Of a stretch of DNA of 64,000 nucleotides, positions 26,180-35,808 are shown piece after piece. The translations under genes were made by a program, and so were the position numbers. The notes under the pieces were generated by a model. The model did no database searches. It saw only the letters and a list, made by a program, of their open reading frames with translations, and had not been told where the DNA came from. The DNA is taken from positions 1 through 64,000 of the forward strand of contig CABYWQ010000004.1 of NCBI GenBank assembly GCA_902522775.1. The letters are read 5' to 3'. The DNA is from Eutrophosalina sp902522775 (GTDB taxonomy: Bacteria > Bacteroidota > Bacteroidia > Flavobacteriales > Flavobacteriaceae). The first letter of the stretch is position 1. Each line of letters starts with the position of its first letter.

Positions 26180-28723
26180 TCAATTAATTTGATTAATTGC
26201 TATAATTAAAGCAGCTAGTCCAGTAGTAAAGTTCAAAATTGAGGATACAGCAAGAGGGTTTTTATCAGACTTTCTAGGGACAATAACTTCACATCCCGGT
26301 TCTGCTTTAGGATAAAAGTTAAAAAATAATAACTTTTTTGTTCTAGCAACATCTCCGTTTGCATACACAACATATGTTCCACTTCTTTTTGCCTTCGAAT
26401 CAAAACCACCTGAGGAATTTATATAGTATTTTAATCCCCTTGAGGGCAAGTGTCGAACAGTAGTTGGGTATAATAGTTCACCTCTTAACCTCACAGTTTC
26501 AAGTTTTTTTGGAACTACAATTATATCTCCCTCTTGAACCAATAAGTCAGACTTTGAACCAGGGTTTTTAATAATTGATTCTAAGTCGATTCCAATTGAT
26601 TCTGACATAGATGTCGGTACATCATCAGAGGATAAATTCCTTCGGACAATTTCAGCAACCCTTTCTTTTTTTACAAAGTTAGAAAAATCTTGATTGGAAA
26701 TATTTTCAATTTTTAATCTATTTATGCTTTCATCAACTCTAATCATTAAAAGCTTTTCAGATTCACTTATAAGATTAGAATTTGAGGATAATTTTTGTTT
26801 TAATTTTTCAAGATCTTCTATTTGTTTATCCAAATCATTTTGCTTATCAAAAAATTCTGTTTTTCTAATTAAAGTTCCACCTTTCAGATAAGCATACTCT
26901 TTGATACCGCCTGCTCTATTTAGAAAATCTGAGATCCTTTCTTTCCTTGATGATATAGCATATTTACCAGGGTATTTAACCTCGCCTTCAATATTAGCGT
27001 AGCTAATAACTTCAATTGCTGGGTCTTTTCTTACAATTATATTATCAAAAGGTTTTAATTCAACTGAATTTGAATTAATTCCATCTAAATCAACATACAA
27101 TAGCTCAGCACTTTTATCGAAATCGGAGTTTGCTGACGATTTTTCTCTAGATATTTCAATATTTTTTAATGTGGCTTTATTTTTTACTCCTCCTGCTATT
27201 ATTAACAAATCACTTAACTTTAAATTTGTTGAATAAGGGTATACACCAGGATTATTTATTTCACCTGAAATTTCTACATAATCATCTTCTTTTAAATCAT
27301 TTAAAGAGCTAATAGATAATACATCATCTTGCTTGAGAAAAATTGGTTCTTCATTTTCATTTAACTGATCTATTAAGTTGAAAGGAATTGTTGTTGTTGA
27401 GTAATCGACATTGGTCCGAGTTATAATTGCTTTATCAAAATAAGTGTCTGGCTTAATACCTTCAGATTTTTCTATCAATTTTTTTACTGTTATACCTTCC
27501 TCAAAAGAATAAATTCCAGGTCTATATACAGACCCCTTTACAACAAGTTTATTTTCATACTTACTAATTATTTTACCAACTTCAATAACATCTCCAGATT
27601 TAAGATTAAAGAATTCAAACTGATTTGAATTTACATCAACAATTTTAAGTTTATCATCAAAAATTCTAGTAATTTTTATTGATTTTTTATACGCGTCTTC
27701 CTTAAAACCACCAGCATAATCAATCAAATCTTGTAAAGATTCATCTTTTTTAAATTCAAACCTACCAGGTGTGATAACATTTCCTTTAATAGTAACCCTA
27801 TTCTTATAAGTTCCAACTAATATCAAATCTCCATTATCCAATCTAACATTAGTACTCATGTCACCAGATTTTAAAAAATTATAAACGTCAACTGAGCTGA
27901 TAAGCTTATTATTTCTATATAATCTAATATCTCTCAATGAAGCATCTTCAGTAATTCCACCAGCAACATATAGAGCATTATACAAAGTATTAAAAGCGCT
28001 AAAATTATACGTTCCAGGGAGCTGAACTTCTCCAGCAATATTTATTCTAATAGCTCTTGGAATACCTACAGAAATATTGATTGAAGTTTTCCCAGTAGAA
28101 ATTCCACTATAAATATTATTTAATTTGCTCTTAAGCCTATTTTTAGCATCAGATAATTTTAGACCATTAAGATTGACTGGTCCAATATTTTCAAGTAGTG
28201 CATCTCCTTCAGGATTGACCTCAACTTGATAATATGCTTCTGACTCACCATAAATATCAATAAAAATTTTATCGCCTGGGCCTAAAATATAATCAATTGG
28301 TGTTGGTAAATTAAGATTTGATTGAAAACTCAAAAAACTTGTCCCTCTGAAGACATTATATCCAAAAACATCGCTATCTGTTTCTCTAAAAATTTCTATA
28401 TCTTGAAGCCATTGTTTTCTTAGCCTAGTATCTTCCAGAGGAGCTGTTGCAGTTTCAGCAATTCTATTAATATTTTTAGCTGATTTAAATCTTTTATCCA
28501 ATTTTTCAATTTCATCAAGTGAAAATCCTTGTGATTGAGCAATTTTTAAAATATCAAATTCATTGTATCCCTGAGAACCAGCTCTTCTAAGCAGAAGGTC
28601 AATTTGGGGATCAGTTAATTCTCTTAAATTTAATTGTGATATATCGGAAAAATCTTGACTTTTAATATTGCTTACACTAATTAGTGATATTAAAAAAGCA
28701 ATTAAAATTGTAATTTTTTTCAT
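26180..28723 (-). CDS. Polysaccharide export outer-membrane protein (Wza) with multiple SLBB repeats
   Basis: This 847-residue protein has a signal peptide (about 1-22), a polysaccharide-export domain beginning near residue 140 (PTPIDYILGPGDKIFIDIYGE) and about six SLBB-type repeats recognisable by PG-Y-F/AGG patterns (for example GEVQLPGTYNF, GNVITPGRFEF, GSVYRPGIYSF, GEINNPGVYPY and GEVKYPGKYAI). A coiled-coil segment lies between the fifth and last repeats. The C-terminus is hydrophobic (about 825-845). E. coli Wza is about 380 residues; the long multi-SLBB form is common in Bacteroidota. It should form the export channel through the envelope. It is the first gene of the leftward assembly operon. 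Confidence 0.9.
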   Translation of the reverse strand: MKKITILIAFLISLISVSNIKSQDFSDISQLNLRELTDPQIDLLLRRAGSQGYNEFDILKIAQSQGFSLDEIEKLDKRFKSAKNINRIAETATAPLEDTRLRKQWLQDIEIFRETDSDVFGYNVFRGTSFLSFQSNLNLPTPIDYILGPGDKIFIDIYGESEAYYQVEVNPEGDALLENIGPVNLNGLKLSDAKNRLKSKLNNIYSGISTGKTSINISVGIPRAIRINIAGEVQLPGTYNFSAFNTLYNALYVAGGITEDASLRDIRLYRNNKLISSVDVYNFLKSGDMSTNVRLDNGDLILVGTYKNRVTIKGNVITPGRFEFKKDESLQDLIDYAGGFKEDAYKKSIKITRIFDDKLKIVDVNSNQFEFFNLKSGDVIEVGKIISKYENKLVVKGSVYRPGIYSFEEGITVKKLIEKSEGIKPDTYFDKAIITRTNVDYSTTTIPFNLIDQLNENEEPIFLKQDDVLSISSLNDLKEDDYVEISGEINNPGVYPYSTNLKLSDLLIIAGGVKNKATLKNIEISREKSSANSDFDKSAELLYVDLDGINSNSVELKPFDNIIVRKDPAIEVISYANIEGEVKYPGKYAISSRKERISDFLNRAGGIKEYAYLKGGTLIRKTEFFDKQNDLDKQIEDLEKLKQKLSSNSNLISESEKLLMIRVDESINRLKIENISNQDFSNFVKKERVAEIVRRNLSSDDVPTSMSESIGIDLESIIKNPGSKSDLLVQEGDIIVVPKKLETVRLRGELLYPTTVRHLPSRGLKYYINSSGGFDSKAKRSGTYVVYANGDVARTKKLLFFNFYPKAEPGCEVIVPRKSDKNPLAVSSILNFTTGLAALIIAINQIN

Positions 28724-28848
28724 TTAAACTTTTGATTATAGGGAGGACGAAGATAATTAAAATCTTAGAAATTCTAATTCTTATGCTTAAAATTGAAAAT
28801 AATACTGTTTTTTTTTTAGTTAAAATCCAAATATCAATAAATTGCAGA

Positions 28849-29433
28849 ATGCTAAAAAAATTTTTTTTAATCTTTATTTTTTTTGCTTACAATGGTAATG
28901 CTCAAACTGAATTAAAATTTAATCTAGCATCTGTACCCTTTCTAGTTCCAAATATTGGAATTGAGGTAAAACTTTCTGAAAAAATTGGCTATCAACTTGA
29001 TACTAGCGCCTCTTTTTATAATGATATTGAAGGATCTCCATTTCATATGACTCAAATTTTCAATGAATTTAGATATTACATTGATAAAAAAAGAAGTTTT
29101 TTTATTGGAGCTCATGTTGGATATGGAATGTATAATATTCGATTGCCAAAATGGATAGCAAATATTTCTGGAAGTGAATTCAAAGAAGAGGGAAGCTATC
29201 AATATGGAAGAAATGCGTATTATGGAATTACAATTGGTAAAAAAATTCCATTAAAAAATGAAAGATTTGGACTCGAAATATTTTTAGGTGGAGGTTCATC
29301 TCAATCCAATTATAAATATTATAATAAGAATGAACAAAGAATATTTGCGATTACTAATTATAAAAGAAAGTTTAATAAAAGTGGTGAGGAATTACCATAT
29401 AGAGGTGGACTAATGTTAATATATAAACTATAA
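28849..29433 (+). CDS. DUF3575-like small outer-membrane protein
   Basis: The 194-residue product has a signal peptide (MLKKFFLIFIFFAYNGNAQ) and a beta-rich body with LKFNLASVPFLVPNIGIEVKL, FNEFRYYI and FIGAHVGYGMYNI, the pattern of DUF3575, predicted outer-membrane barrels of Bacteroidota with unknown role. The frame stays open upstream to a TTG at 28732, but I chose the ATG at 28849 because it starts an ideal signal peptide and removes an implausible leader. It is divergent from wza and 3 bases before the UDP-sugar dehydrogenase gene, so it heads the rightward sugar-nucleotide operon. Confidence 0.75.
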   Translation: MLKKFFLIFIFFAYNGNAQTELKFNLASVPFLVPNIGIEVKLSEKIGYQLDTSASFYNDIEGSPFHMTQIFNEFRYYIDKKRSFFIGAHVGYGMYNIRLPKWIANISGSEFKEEGSYQYGRNAYYGITIGKKIPLKNERFGLEIFLGGGSSQSNYKYYNKNEQRIFAITNYKRKFNKSGEELPYRGGLMLIYKL

Positions 29434-29436
29434 TAA

Positions 29437-30684
29437 TTGAAAAAAATTGCAGTAATAGGTCTAGGTTATGTTGGTTTTCCTTTAGCATATGAATTTTCAA
29501 AAAAGTACGATTTAACTGGGTTTGATATTTCAAAAAAGAGAATTTCTGAGCTTAAAAATGGAATTGACAAAACTGAAGAGTATTCAAAAAATCAAATTTT
29601 AGATTCAAAATTATTTTTAAGTAATAATGAGAAAGATTTAATAAATCAAGATATTTATATAATAACTGTTCCTACACCACTAAAAAAAAATAATAAACCT
29701 AATTTAAAACCCTTAATCTCTGCGTCTAAGACAGTAGGTAAATATTTATCAAAAGGTTCGATAGTAATTTATGAATCTACCGTTTATCCAGGTTGTACAG
29801 AGGAAGACTGTATCCCGGTTTTAGAAAAATATTCTAATTTAAAATTTAATTTAGATTTTTTTTGTGGTTATTCTCCTGAAAGAATAAACCCTGGAGATAA
29901 AAAAAGAAAGTTAACTGATATAATAAAAGTTGTCTCAGGAAGTAATAAGGAAGCAACTAAAATTATTGATGATCTTTACAAATCAATAATAAAAGTAGGG
30001 ACATATGTCGCTGAATCAATTAAAGTTGCAGAAGCATCAAAAATCATAGAAAATGTTCAAAGAGATGTTAATATTTCACTGGTCAACGAATTTGCATTAA
30101 TTTTTGAAAAATTAAATATAGATACTAAAGAAGTTTTAGATGCTGCATCAACAAAATGGAATTTCTTAAATTATAAACCAGGTTTAGTAGGTGGCCACTG
30201 TATTGGAGTTGATCCTTATTATTTAGCTTATAAGGCTTTAAAAAAAGGATATAGCCCAAAGGTTTTATTAAATGGAAGAAAGGTTAATAACAGTATTCCA
30301 AAAAGAATTGTTAAATCTGTACTTAAGAAATCTAAAGAATTAAACTTAAATATTAAATCTTCAAAAATTCTAATTCTTGGTGTAACTTTTAAAGAAAATT
30401 GCTCCGATATTAGAAATTCAAGAGTTATAGATTTAATTAAAGAGTTTAAAAAAATTTGTGATCATGTTCTGGTTCACGACTACTATGCTGATCAAGATGA
30501 ACTAAAAAAATACTACGGTATTGAATTAAAAGGAAATCTAAATCATAAATACGACATAGCAGTATTAGCTGTAGCTCATGATAATTATTTAAAAATTGAC
30601 TTTAGTAAATTATTGAACATAAATCATGTTCTATATGATGTAAAATCAGTTTTACCAAAAAATATTAGTACTTTAAGATTATAA
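29437..30684 (+). CDS. UDP-N-acetylhexosamine dehydrogenase (WbpA/TviB-like)
   Basis: This 415-residue NAD-dependent dehydrogenase has all three expected domains: the Rossmann loop VIGLGYVGFPLA (5-16), the central helical domain with KVAEASKIIENVQRDVNI, the catalytic cysteine in GLVGGHCIGVDPYYL, and the C-terminal UDP-binding domain with LGVTFKENCSDIRNS. The GGHCIGVDPYYL motif separates the UDP-GlcNAc/GalNAc dehydrogenases from UDP-glucose dehydrogenase. It should make a UDP-HexNAc-uronate. The start is TTG, and the gene ends with a one-base overlap with rmlA. The exact epimer (Glc, Gal or Man) is not determined; no WecB-type epimerase is visible in the window. Confidence 0.87.
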   Translation: MKKIAVIGLGYVGFPLAYEFSKKYDLTGFDISKKRISELKNGIDKTEEYSKNQILDSKLFLSNNEKDLINQDIYIITVPTPLKKNNKPNLKPLISASKTVGKYLSKGSIVIYESTVYPGCTEEDCIPVLEKYSNLKFNLDFFCGYSPERINPGDKKRKLTDIIKVVSGSNKEATKIIDDLYKSIIKVGTYVAESIKVAEASKIIENVQRDVNISLVNEFALIFEKLNIDTKEVLDAASTKWNFLNYKPGLVGGHCIGVDPYYLAYKALKKGYSPKVLLNGRKVNNSIPKRIVKSVLKKSKELNLNIKSSKILILGVTFKENCSDIRNSRVIDLIKEFKKICDHVLVHDYYADQDELKKYYGIELKGNLNHKYDIAVLAVAHDNYLKIDFSKLLNINHVLYDVKSVLPKNISTLRL

Positions 30685-31562
30685 TGAAGGGAATAATTTT
30701 AGCAGGCGGAAGTGGGACTCGACTTTATCCTCTGACAATGGGTCAGTCAAAACAGTTACTTGCTATTCATGATAAGCCTATGATATATTATCCGTTATCA
30801 GTACTCATGTTGGCTGGTATAAGAGATGTTCTAATTATATCTACACCTCAAGATTTGCCAAATTTTAAAAGACTTTTATCTGACGGTTCACAAATTGGAA
30901 TGAGTTTTTCATATGAAAAACAAGAAAAACCTAATGGAATTGCTGAAGCATTTATTATTGGAGAAAAATTCATACAAAATGATTCAGTTTGTTTAATATT
31001 GGGAGATAATATTTTTTATGGTAGCGGTTTTACAAAAATTTTAAAAAATTCTGTCGAATTTGTTGAAAAAAATCATAAAGCTAAAGTTTTTGGATATTAC
31101 GTAAACAATCCATCAAGATATGGAGTTGTTCAAAATGATAAACTTGGTAATGTTCTTAGTTTAGAAGAGAAACCTGCTCAACCAAAAAGTAATTATGCAG
31201 TAGTAGGTTTGTATATATACCCAAATAGTGTAATTAAAATTTCTAAATACATACTGCCCAGTGAAAGGGGTGAATTAGAAATAACAACTATTAACAATTC
31301 ATACTTAAAAGAAAAAAAATTGAAAGTTGAGTTATTTGATAAAAATTTTACTTGGCTAGATTCAGGCACTCACGAATCAATGCTTGAAGCGTCAAATTAT
31401 ATTCATACTATTGAAAAAAGAACTGGTTTAAAAATTGCTTGTATCGAAGAGATTGCTTATAAATTAGGTTACATAAATAAATCTAAATTTGAGAAACTTA
31501 TTAATTCAATTGGTGAAAATCAGTATGGAGAATATCTTAAAAAAATTATAAATGGAGTTTGA
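30684..31562 (+). CDS. rmlA: Glucose-1-phosphate thymidylyltransferase
   Basis: This 292-residue enzyme makes dTDP-glucose from glucose-1-phosphate and dTTP, the first step of dTDP-L-rhamnose synthesis. The N-terminal GIILAGGSGTRLYPLT (3-18) and SKQLL, the metal site LGDNIFYG, EEKP and TWLDSGTHESML are canonical. Length is normal for long-form RmlA. It overlaps the dehydrogenase gene by one base and rmlC by 11 bases, beginning an rmlA-rmlC-rmlD-rmlB operon. Confidence 0.97.
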   Translation: MKGIILAGGSGTRLYPLTMGQSKQLLAIHDKPMIYYPLSVLMLAGIRDVLIISTPQDLPNFKRLLSDGSQIGMSFSYEKQEKPNGIAEAFIIGEKFIQNDSVCLILGDNIFYGSGFTKILKNSVEFVEKNHKAKVFGYYVNNPSRYGVVQNDKLGNVLSLEEKPAQPKSNYAVVGLYIYPNSVIKISKYILPSERGELEITTINNSYLKEKKLKVELFDKNFTWLDSGTHESMLEASNYIHTIEKRTGLKIACIEEIAYKLGYINKSKFEKLINSIGENQYGEYLKKIINGV

Positions 31563-32106
31563 AAAAGTTGAGATTGAAGGATTGATCCTTTGTAAACCTA
31601 AATTAATTAATGATGACCGAGGATTTTTCTCAGAATTATTCAGAAAAGATTTACTTGAAAACACTTTAAAACAAAAAATTAATTTTTGTCAATCAAACAC
31701 ATCTGAATCTAAATATGGTACAATTAGAGGGTTGCATTTTCAAACATCACCCTCAAGTCAAACTAAACTTGTTTCAGTTTCAAAAGGGCAAATATTAGAT
31801 GTTGCTCTTGATATTAGAAAAAACTCTAAAACTTATGGTAAGTTTTATTCTATAATTCTTAATGATAATAATAACTTTCAATTATATATTCCCCGAGGTT
31901 TTGCTCATGGATTTTCCGTACTAAGTAAAGAAGCTAGAGTACATTATCAAGTAGATAATTATTATGATAAACAAAATGAATTCGGAATAAATCCATTGGA
32001 TAAAGATCTTGCGATAGATTGGAAAATCAATAAAGAAAATTATCATATTTCCAGTAAAGATTTAGATAATCCTTATTTTAAAAATATTCATTTTTTTGAC
32101 TTTTAG
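31552..32106 (+). CDS. rmlC: dTDP-4-dehydrorhamnose 3,5-epimerase
   Basis: This 184-residue cupin-fold enzyme epimerises C3 and C5 of dTDP-4-keto-6-deoxyglucose. DDRGFFSELFRKD, the GTIRGLHFQ segment with its catalytic His, DVALDIRKNSKTYGK and IPRGFAHGFSVLS all match RmlC. It overlaps rmlA by 11 bases, and rmlD follows its stop by 2 bases. Length fits the family. Confidence 0.96.
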   Translation: MEFEKVEIEGLILCKPKLINDDRGFFSELFRKDLLENTLKQKINFCQSNTSESKYGTIRGLHFQTSPSSQTKLVSVSKGQILDVALDIRKNSKTYGKFYSIILNDNNNFQLYIPRGFAHGFSVLSKEARVHYQVDNYYDKQNEFGINPLDKDLAIDWKINKENYHISSKDLDNPYFKNIHFFDF

Positions 32107-32108
32107 TT

Positions 32109-32970
32109 TTGAGAATACTTATTACAGGTTCTAAAGGACAACTCGGACAAGAATTTAATAGACTTAAAAGTTCATCAAAACATGAATTTTTATTTACCGA
32201 TTTAAATCAATTAAATATATGTTCTATTGATAGTATTAATTCATACATGAGTGATATAAAAGTTGATTGCATAATAAACTGTGCTGCTTACACTGATGTA
32301 AGAAAAGCCGAAGTTGAGAGAAAAAAAGCGTTTGATGTTAACTCAAGTGGGGTAAAAAATCTGGTAGTTTATTGTGAAAAAACTCAAACAAGACTAATAC
32401 ATTTTTCTACTGATTATGTATATAACTCATTAAATAAAAAACCAATAAACGAAGATGAATTAATAGATCCTCAGAATTATTATGGTTATTCAAAAAGAGA
32501 GGGTGAAAAACATATTGAAAATTCTAAAGTTGAATCAATAGTTATTAGAACATCATGGCTTTACTCAAAATATGGCAATAACTTTGTGAACGCAATTATT
32601 GATAAATCCAAAACAGGGGAAAATTTAAAAGTAATAAATGATCAATTTGGATGTCCAACTTACGCCAAAGATCTCGCACTAGCAGTAATACAAATCCTAG
32701 AAAGTGATAATATAATAGACAAAAAAGCTAAAATTTTTAATTATTCTAATACTGAATCAACAAACTGGTTTGATTTTGCAAAAAAAATTTTAAAGCTATA
32801 TGGCTCTAAGAACAAGATAGAACCAGTTGATTCAGAATATTTTAAAGATGAAGTTAAAAGACCTAAATTTTCGATCACAAGTAAACAAAAAAATAATTGA
32901 TACTTTTAATTTAGAAATTAATAATTGGGATTCAAGCCTTACCAATTATATAATTAACGATTTAAAATGA
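32109..32970 (+). CDS. rmlD: dTDP-4-dehydrorhamnose reductase, frameshifted near the 3' end
   Basis: RmlD reduces dTDP-4-keto-L-rhamnose to dTDP-L-rhamnose. The frame from the TTG at 32109 has the NADPH loop ITGSKGQLGQEF, NCAAYTDV, STDYVYN and YYGYSKREGE. As written it stops at 32898-32900 after 263 residues, cutting off the normal C-terminus. Removing one A from the 7-A run at 32887-32893 restores a frame reading KIIDTFNLEINNWD and onward to a TGA at 32968-32970. This gives 286 residues, normal for RmlD, and an ATGA overlap with rmlB. The stop is therefore very likely a sequence error or a slippage-tolerated frameshift. I report the restored extent. Confidence 0.88.
32887..32893 (+). other. 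Poly-A tract (A7) at the rmlD frameshift
   Basis: Seven A residues follow the CAA-type context of codons for Ser-Lys-Gln. Six would keep the RmlD C-terminus in frame. The extra base brings a stop 4 bases beyond the tract. Interpretation is given under findings. Confidence 0.7.
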
Positions 32971-33944
32971 AAAATATATTAATAACTGGCGGAGCAGGGT
33001 TTATAGGTTCACATCTTGTAAAATATTTTGTTAAAAAATATAAGAACTATAATATTATAAATTTAGATAAGTTAACATATGCTAGTAATATTGGTTTTCT
33101 AGATGAAATAAAGAATTTTGAAAATTACTTTTTTATTCAAGTTGATATTTGTGATATGCAAAAAATTCAAGAAATATTTAATAAGTATAAAATTTCAAAT
33201 GTTATTCACTTAGCAGCAGAATCTCATGTCGATAATTCCATAGAAAATGCTTTAGAATTTGCAAATACCAATATACTTGGAACCATAAACCTTTTGGAGC
33301 AATCGAGAAAAAACTGGAATAAAAAAAATAATAATTTATTTTACCATATATCTACAGACGAAGTTTTTGGAACTTTAAATGAATCTGGAGTTTTTAATGA
33401 AAATTCTAAATATGATCCACACTCACCATACTCAGCATCAAAGGCCTCTGCAGATCATTTTGTTAGAGCTTTTTATGACACTCATAAATTACCTGTAATT
33501 TTATCTAATTGTTCAAATAATTATGGTCCAAATCAACATAAGGAAAAACTTATTCCTACTGTTATAAATTCATTGATTAACAAAACAAAAATTCCAGTTT
33601 ATGGAAATGGTTTAAATGTAAGAGATTGGCTTTATGTTGAAGATCATGTAGAAGCTATTGATTTAATTTTTCACAAAGGAATTATTGGAGAGACCTACTG
33701 TATTGGTGGTCAAAATGAAATTAAAAATATAGATTTAATTAAAATGATTATAAAAGAATATGACTTAATACAACAAAACAAGAATTCATCTGTTGATTTA
33801 ATAAGTTTTGTAAAAGATAGGCTTGGTCACGATTACAGGTATGCTGTTGATATTTCAAAAATCAAAAATGAATTAGGTTGGATACCAAAAACAAATTTTA
33901 ATGATAGTATAAAAAAAACAGTAAATTGGTATTTGAATGATTAG
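32967..33944 (+). CDS. rmlB: dTDP-glucose 4,6-dehydratase
   Basis: This 325-residue SDR enzyme converts dTDP-glucose to dTDP-4-keto-6-deoxyglucose, the second rhamnose step. The NAD loop GGAGFIGSHL, AAESHVDNSIE, the catalytic STDEVFG (Asp-Glu pair), YSASKAS (Tyr and Lys) and RDWLYVEDH are canonical. Its ATG overlaps the restored rmlD stop as ATGA, and its 3' end overlaps the cytidylyltransferase gene by 8 bases. An 8-A run inside it at 33911-33918 is in frame. Confidence 0.97.
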   Translation: MKNILITGGAGFIGSHLVKYFVKKYKNYNIINLDKLTYASNIGFLDEIKNFENYFFIQVDICDMQKIQEIFNKYKISNVIHLAAESHVDNSIENALEFANTNILGTINLLEQSRKNWNKKNNNLFYHISTDEVFGTLNESGVFNENSKYDPHSPYSASKASADHFVRAFYDTHKLPVILSNCSNNYGPNQHKEKLIPTVINSLINKTKIPVYGNGLNVRDWLYVEDHVEAIDLIFHKGIIGETYCIGGQNEIKNIDLIKMIIKEYDLIQQNKNSSVDLISFVKDRLGHDYRYAVDISKIKNELGWIPKTNFNDSIKKTVNWYLND

Positions 33945-34344
33945 AGGATTTATAGCTGGTAATTTTGATGTAATACATCCGGGTTACATTAAATTATTTA
34001 AAGAATGTAAAGAAAATTGTGATCACTTTACTATTCTTCTTCACTCCGATCCGTCTATTGAAAGACCACATAAATTGAAACCCATACTTTCCTTATCTGA
34101 AAGGAAGGAAATGTTATTTTCTTTAAAATATGTAGATGATATAATAACCTATACATTTGAAAAAGAATTAGTTTCAATTTTAGAAACTAATAATTTTAAT
34201 CTAAGATTTTTAGGTGATGATTATATAGATAAAAAGTTCACAGGTGATAAATTGAATATTAAACTATACTTTATTAATAGAGATCATGGTTGGTCAACTA
34301 CAAAATATAAAAAATTAATTTATGAAAGTGTTAAGAAAGATTGA
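33937..34344 (+). CDS. Small cytidylyltransferase-like nucleotidyltransferase
   Basis: This 135-residue protein resembles the glycerol-3-phosphate cytidylyltransferase (TagD) group of the HxGH nucleotidyltransferase superfamily. Its N-terminus GFIAGNFDVIHPGYIKLF carries the phosphate-binding region, but the HxGH motif reads HPGY, with the second His replaced by Tyr. The late RDHGWSTTKYKKL matches the ISSTxI-type second motif in part. It overlaps rmlB by 8 bases and converges on the sugar transferase with a 14-base overlap. It may activate a phosphorylated alcohol or sugar with CTP, but the substrate is unknown. Confidence 0.72.
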   Translation: MIRGFIAGNFDVIHPGYIKLFKECKENCDHFTILLHSDPSIERPHKLKPILSLSERKEMLFSLKYVDDIITYTFEKELVSILETNNFNLRFLGDDYIDKKFTGDKLNIKLYFINRDHGWSTTKYKKLIYESVKKD

Positions 34345-35683
34345 ATCTAATAAGTTTAAAAATTGTTTGAAAAAAAATTCTTAGATCCAAGAAAATTGAC
34401 CAATTTTTAAAGTAATATCTATCCAATTTAACTCTGGATGACATATCATGATAATTTTTTATTTTACCTCTAAAACCAGATATTTGAGCTAGGCCTGTAA
34501 TACCTGGCTTAAATTGATGTCTTTTATCAAATTTTTGAATTTTTTTTGAGAATTGATTATTTAATAAAATTGGGTGAGGTCTAGGTCCTACAACTGACAT
34601 ATCACCGATAAGAACATTGATAAATTGAGGCATTTCATCAAGTGCTGAAATACGTAAAATTTTTCCAAATGACGTTAATCTTTTATCATTATTATCAGCA
34701 AAAACTTTATCAAAATCATCATTAATAACCATTGACCTAAATTTATAGCACCTAAATGTTCTACCACCTAAACCATGTCTCGACTGAATAAAGAATACAG
34801 GTCCCCTTGACTGGAGTTTTATAATAACTCCAAACAATGGAATCATCCATGACAAAATGAAAAGTATAACAAAAGAAGAAATTACTATATCAAAAAACCT
34901 TTTAAAAAGACTATTATACCAAAAATCTAGAGGTAATTGATTTACTTCAATAACTGGAATATTTATCAGTTTACTGATAAAAAAGTTTTTAAATTGATAA
35001 TTTATTAACTCAGGTAGAATTCTAACTTTTATTAAATTTAAATCTGCAAATTCAATTAATTCTTTTTTAACTTTTTTATTAATATCATCCGAGATATACA
35101 CTTCGCTAATTCCTGATGAATTTTTATAAAATTCATTAATTTTTCCTAAATAGGGAATAGATTTTTTTTTGATAAAATTATTATTATATATTCCTGATGA
35201 TCTGATACCTAAATGTAAATTATTATTTATGGTATTGTAAAACTCAACTCCTTTTTTATCGAAACCAATTATAGCAACATTTTTTATGTTACCACCATAT
35301 GATCTGTATCTATCAAGTATAAAGTGGATAAGTAATCTGAAAAAAACAATTGAAATTGTGAAGATTAATAATGCTAATGATATTGATGTTATTGTAAATT
35401 CATATAAACTGAGAAATAAACTTACAATTGAAATACTAGAAAAAAGTACTAAAACAGATTTCAGTGCAGATTTAAAAGTTATTAAATAACTCACTCCTCT
35501 TCCAATGTGATAAGCTTTTGAATAAATAATAAGTAGTATCCAGAAAGTAATAATTATAGTATTGTATGCGGTCCATTCAGCAAAGGTTATGAAATGCATC
35601 CATTTAGTGACTACGTATATTATAATAAATTCACAAACAATAAATAATAATGGAAAAAAAGTATTAAATCTGCTTTTAATCAT
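34331..35683 (-). CDS. Undecaprenyl-phosphate sugar phosphotransferase (initiating enzyme, WcaJ-like)
   Basis: This 450-residue membrane enzyme should transfer a sugar-1-phosphate to undecaprenyl phosphate, the first step of repeat-unit assembly. It has four N-terminal membrane helices (within residues 8-115), a Rossmann-like central part (NVAIIGFDKKGVEFYN), one helix near 270-290 and the catalytic bacterial sugar-transferase domain with KRFFDIVISS, RHGLGGRTFRCYKFRSM, LDEMPQFINVLIGDMSVVGPRPH and GITGLAQISGFRG. These are characteristic of polyprenyl glycosylphosphotransferases. It faces the rml operon and appears to have its own promoter in the 35.7-35.8 kb gap. Confidence 0.92.
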   Translation of the reverse strand: MIKSRFNTFFPLLFIVCEFIIIYVVTKWMHFITFAEWTAYNTIIITFWILLIIYSKAYHIGRGVSYLITFKSALKSVLVLFSSISIVSLFLSLYEFTITSISLALLIFTISIVFFRLLIHFILDRYRSYGGNIKNVAIIGFDKKGVEFYNTINNNLHLGIRSSGIYNNNFIKKKSIPYLGKINEFYKNSSGISEVYISDDINKKVKKELIEFADLNLIKVRILPELINYQFKNFFISKLINIPVIEVNQLPLDFWYNSLFKRFFDIVISSFVILFILSWMIPLFGVIIKLQSRGPVFFIQSRHGLGGRTFRCYKFRSMVINDDFDKVFADNNDKRLTSFGKILRISALDEMPQFINVLIGDMSVVGPRPHPILLNNQFSKKIQKFDKRHQFKPGITGLAQISGFRGKIKNYHDMSSRVKLDRYYFKNWSIFLDLRIFFQTIFKLIRFNLS

Positions 35684-35688
35684 TATGA

Positions 35689-35696
35689 CAAAACTA
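35689..35696 (-). promoter_or_regulatory. Candidate -7 box (TAnnTTTG) for the initiating sugar transferase
   Basis: On the reverse strand the site reads TAGTTTTG, an exact match to TAnnTTTG, ending 5 bases before the ATG at 35683. A transcript from it would have almost no leader. No convincing -33 element is seen at normal spacing. Confidence 0.35.
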
Positions 35697-35808
35697 AATT
35701 AATTTATTAAAAGGTTAATATTATGAATTATTTTTTTATATAATTTTTATAAAATTTAACAATAGATTAATATTTGTGATCTTATTTTAAATAAAACTAA
35801 AAATTTTG

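Noticed and set aside
28732..28848. Upstream extension of the DUF3575 gene from a TTG
   Set aside because: It would put 39 residues ahead of a perfect signal peptide, and it crosses a T10 run; it is more likely the untranslated divergent promoter region.
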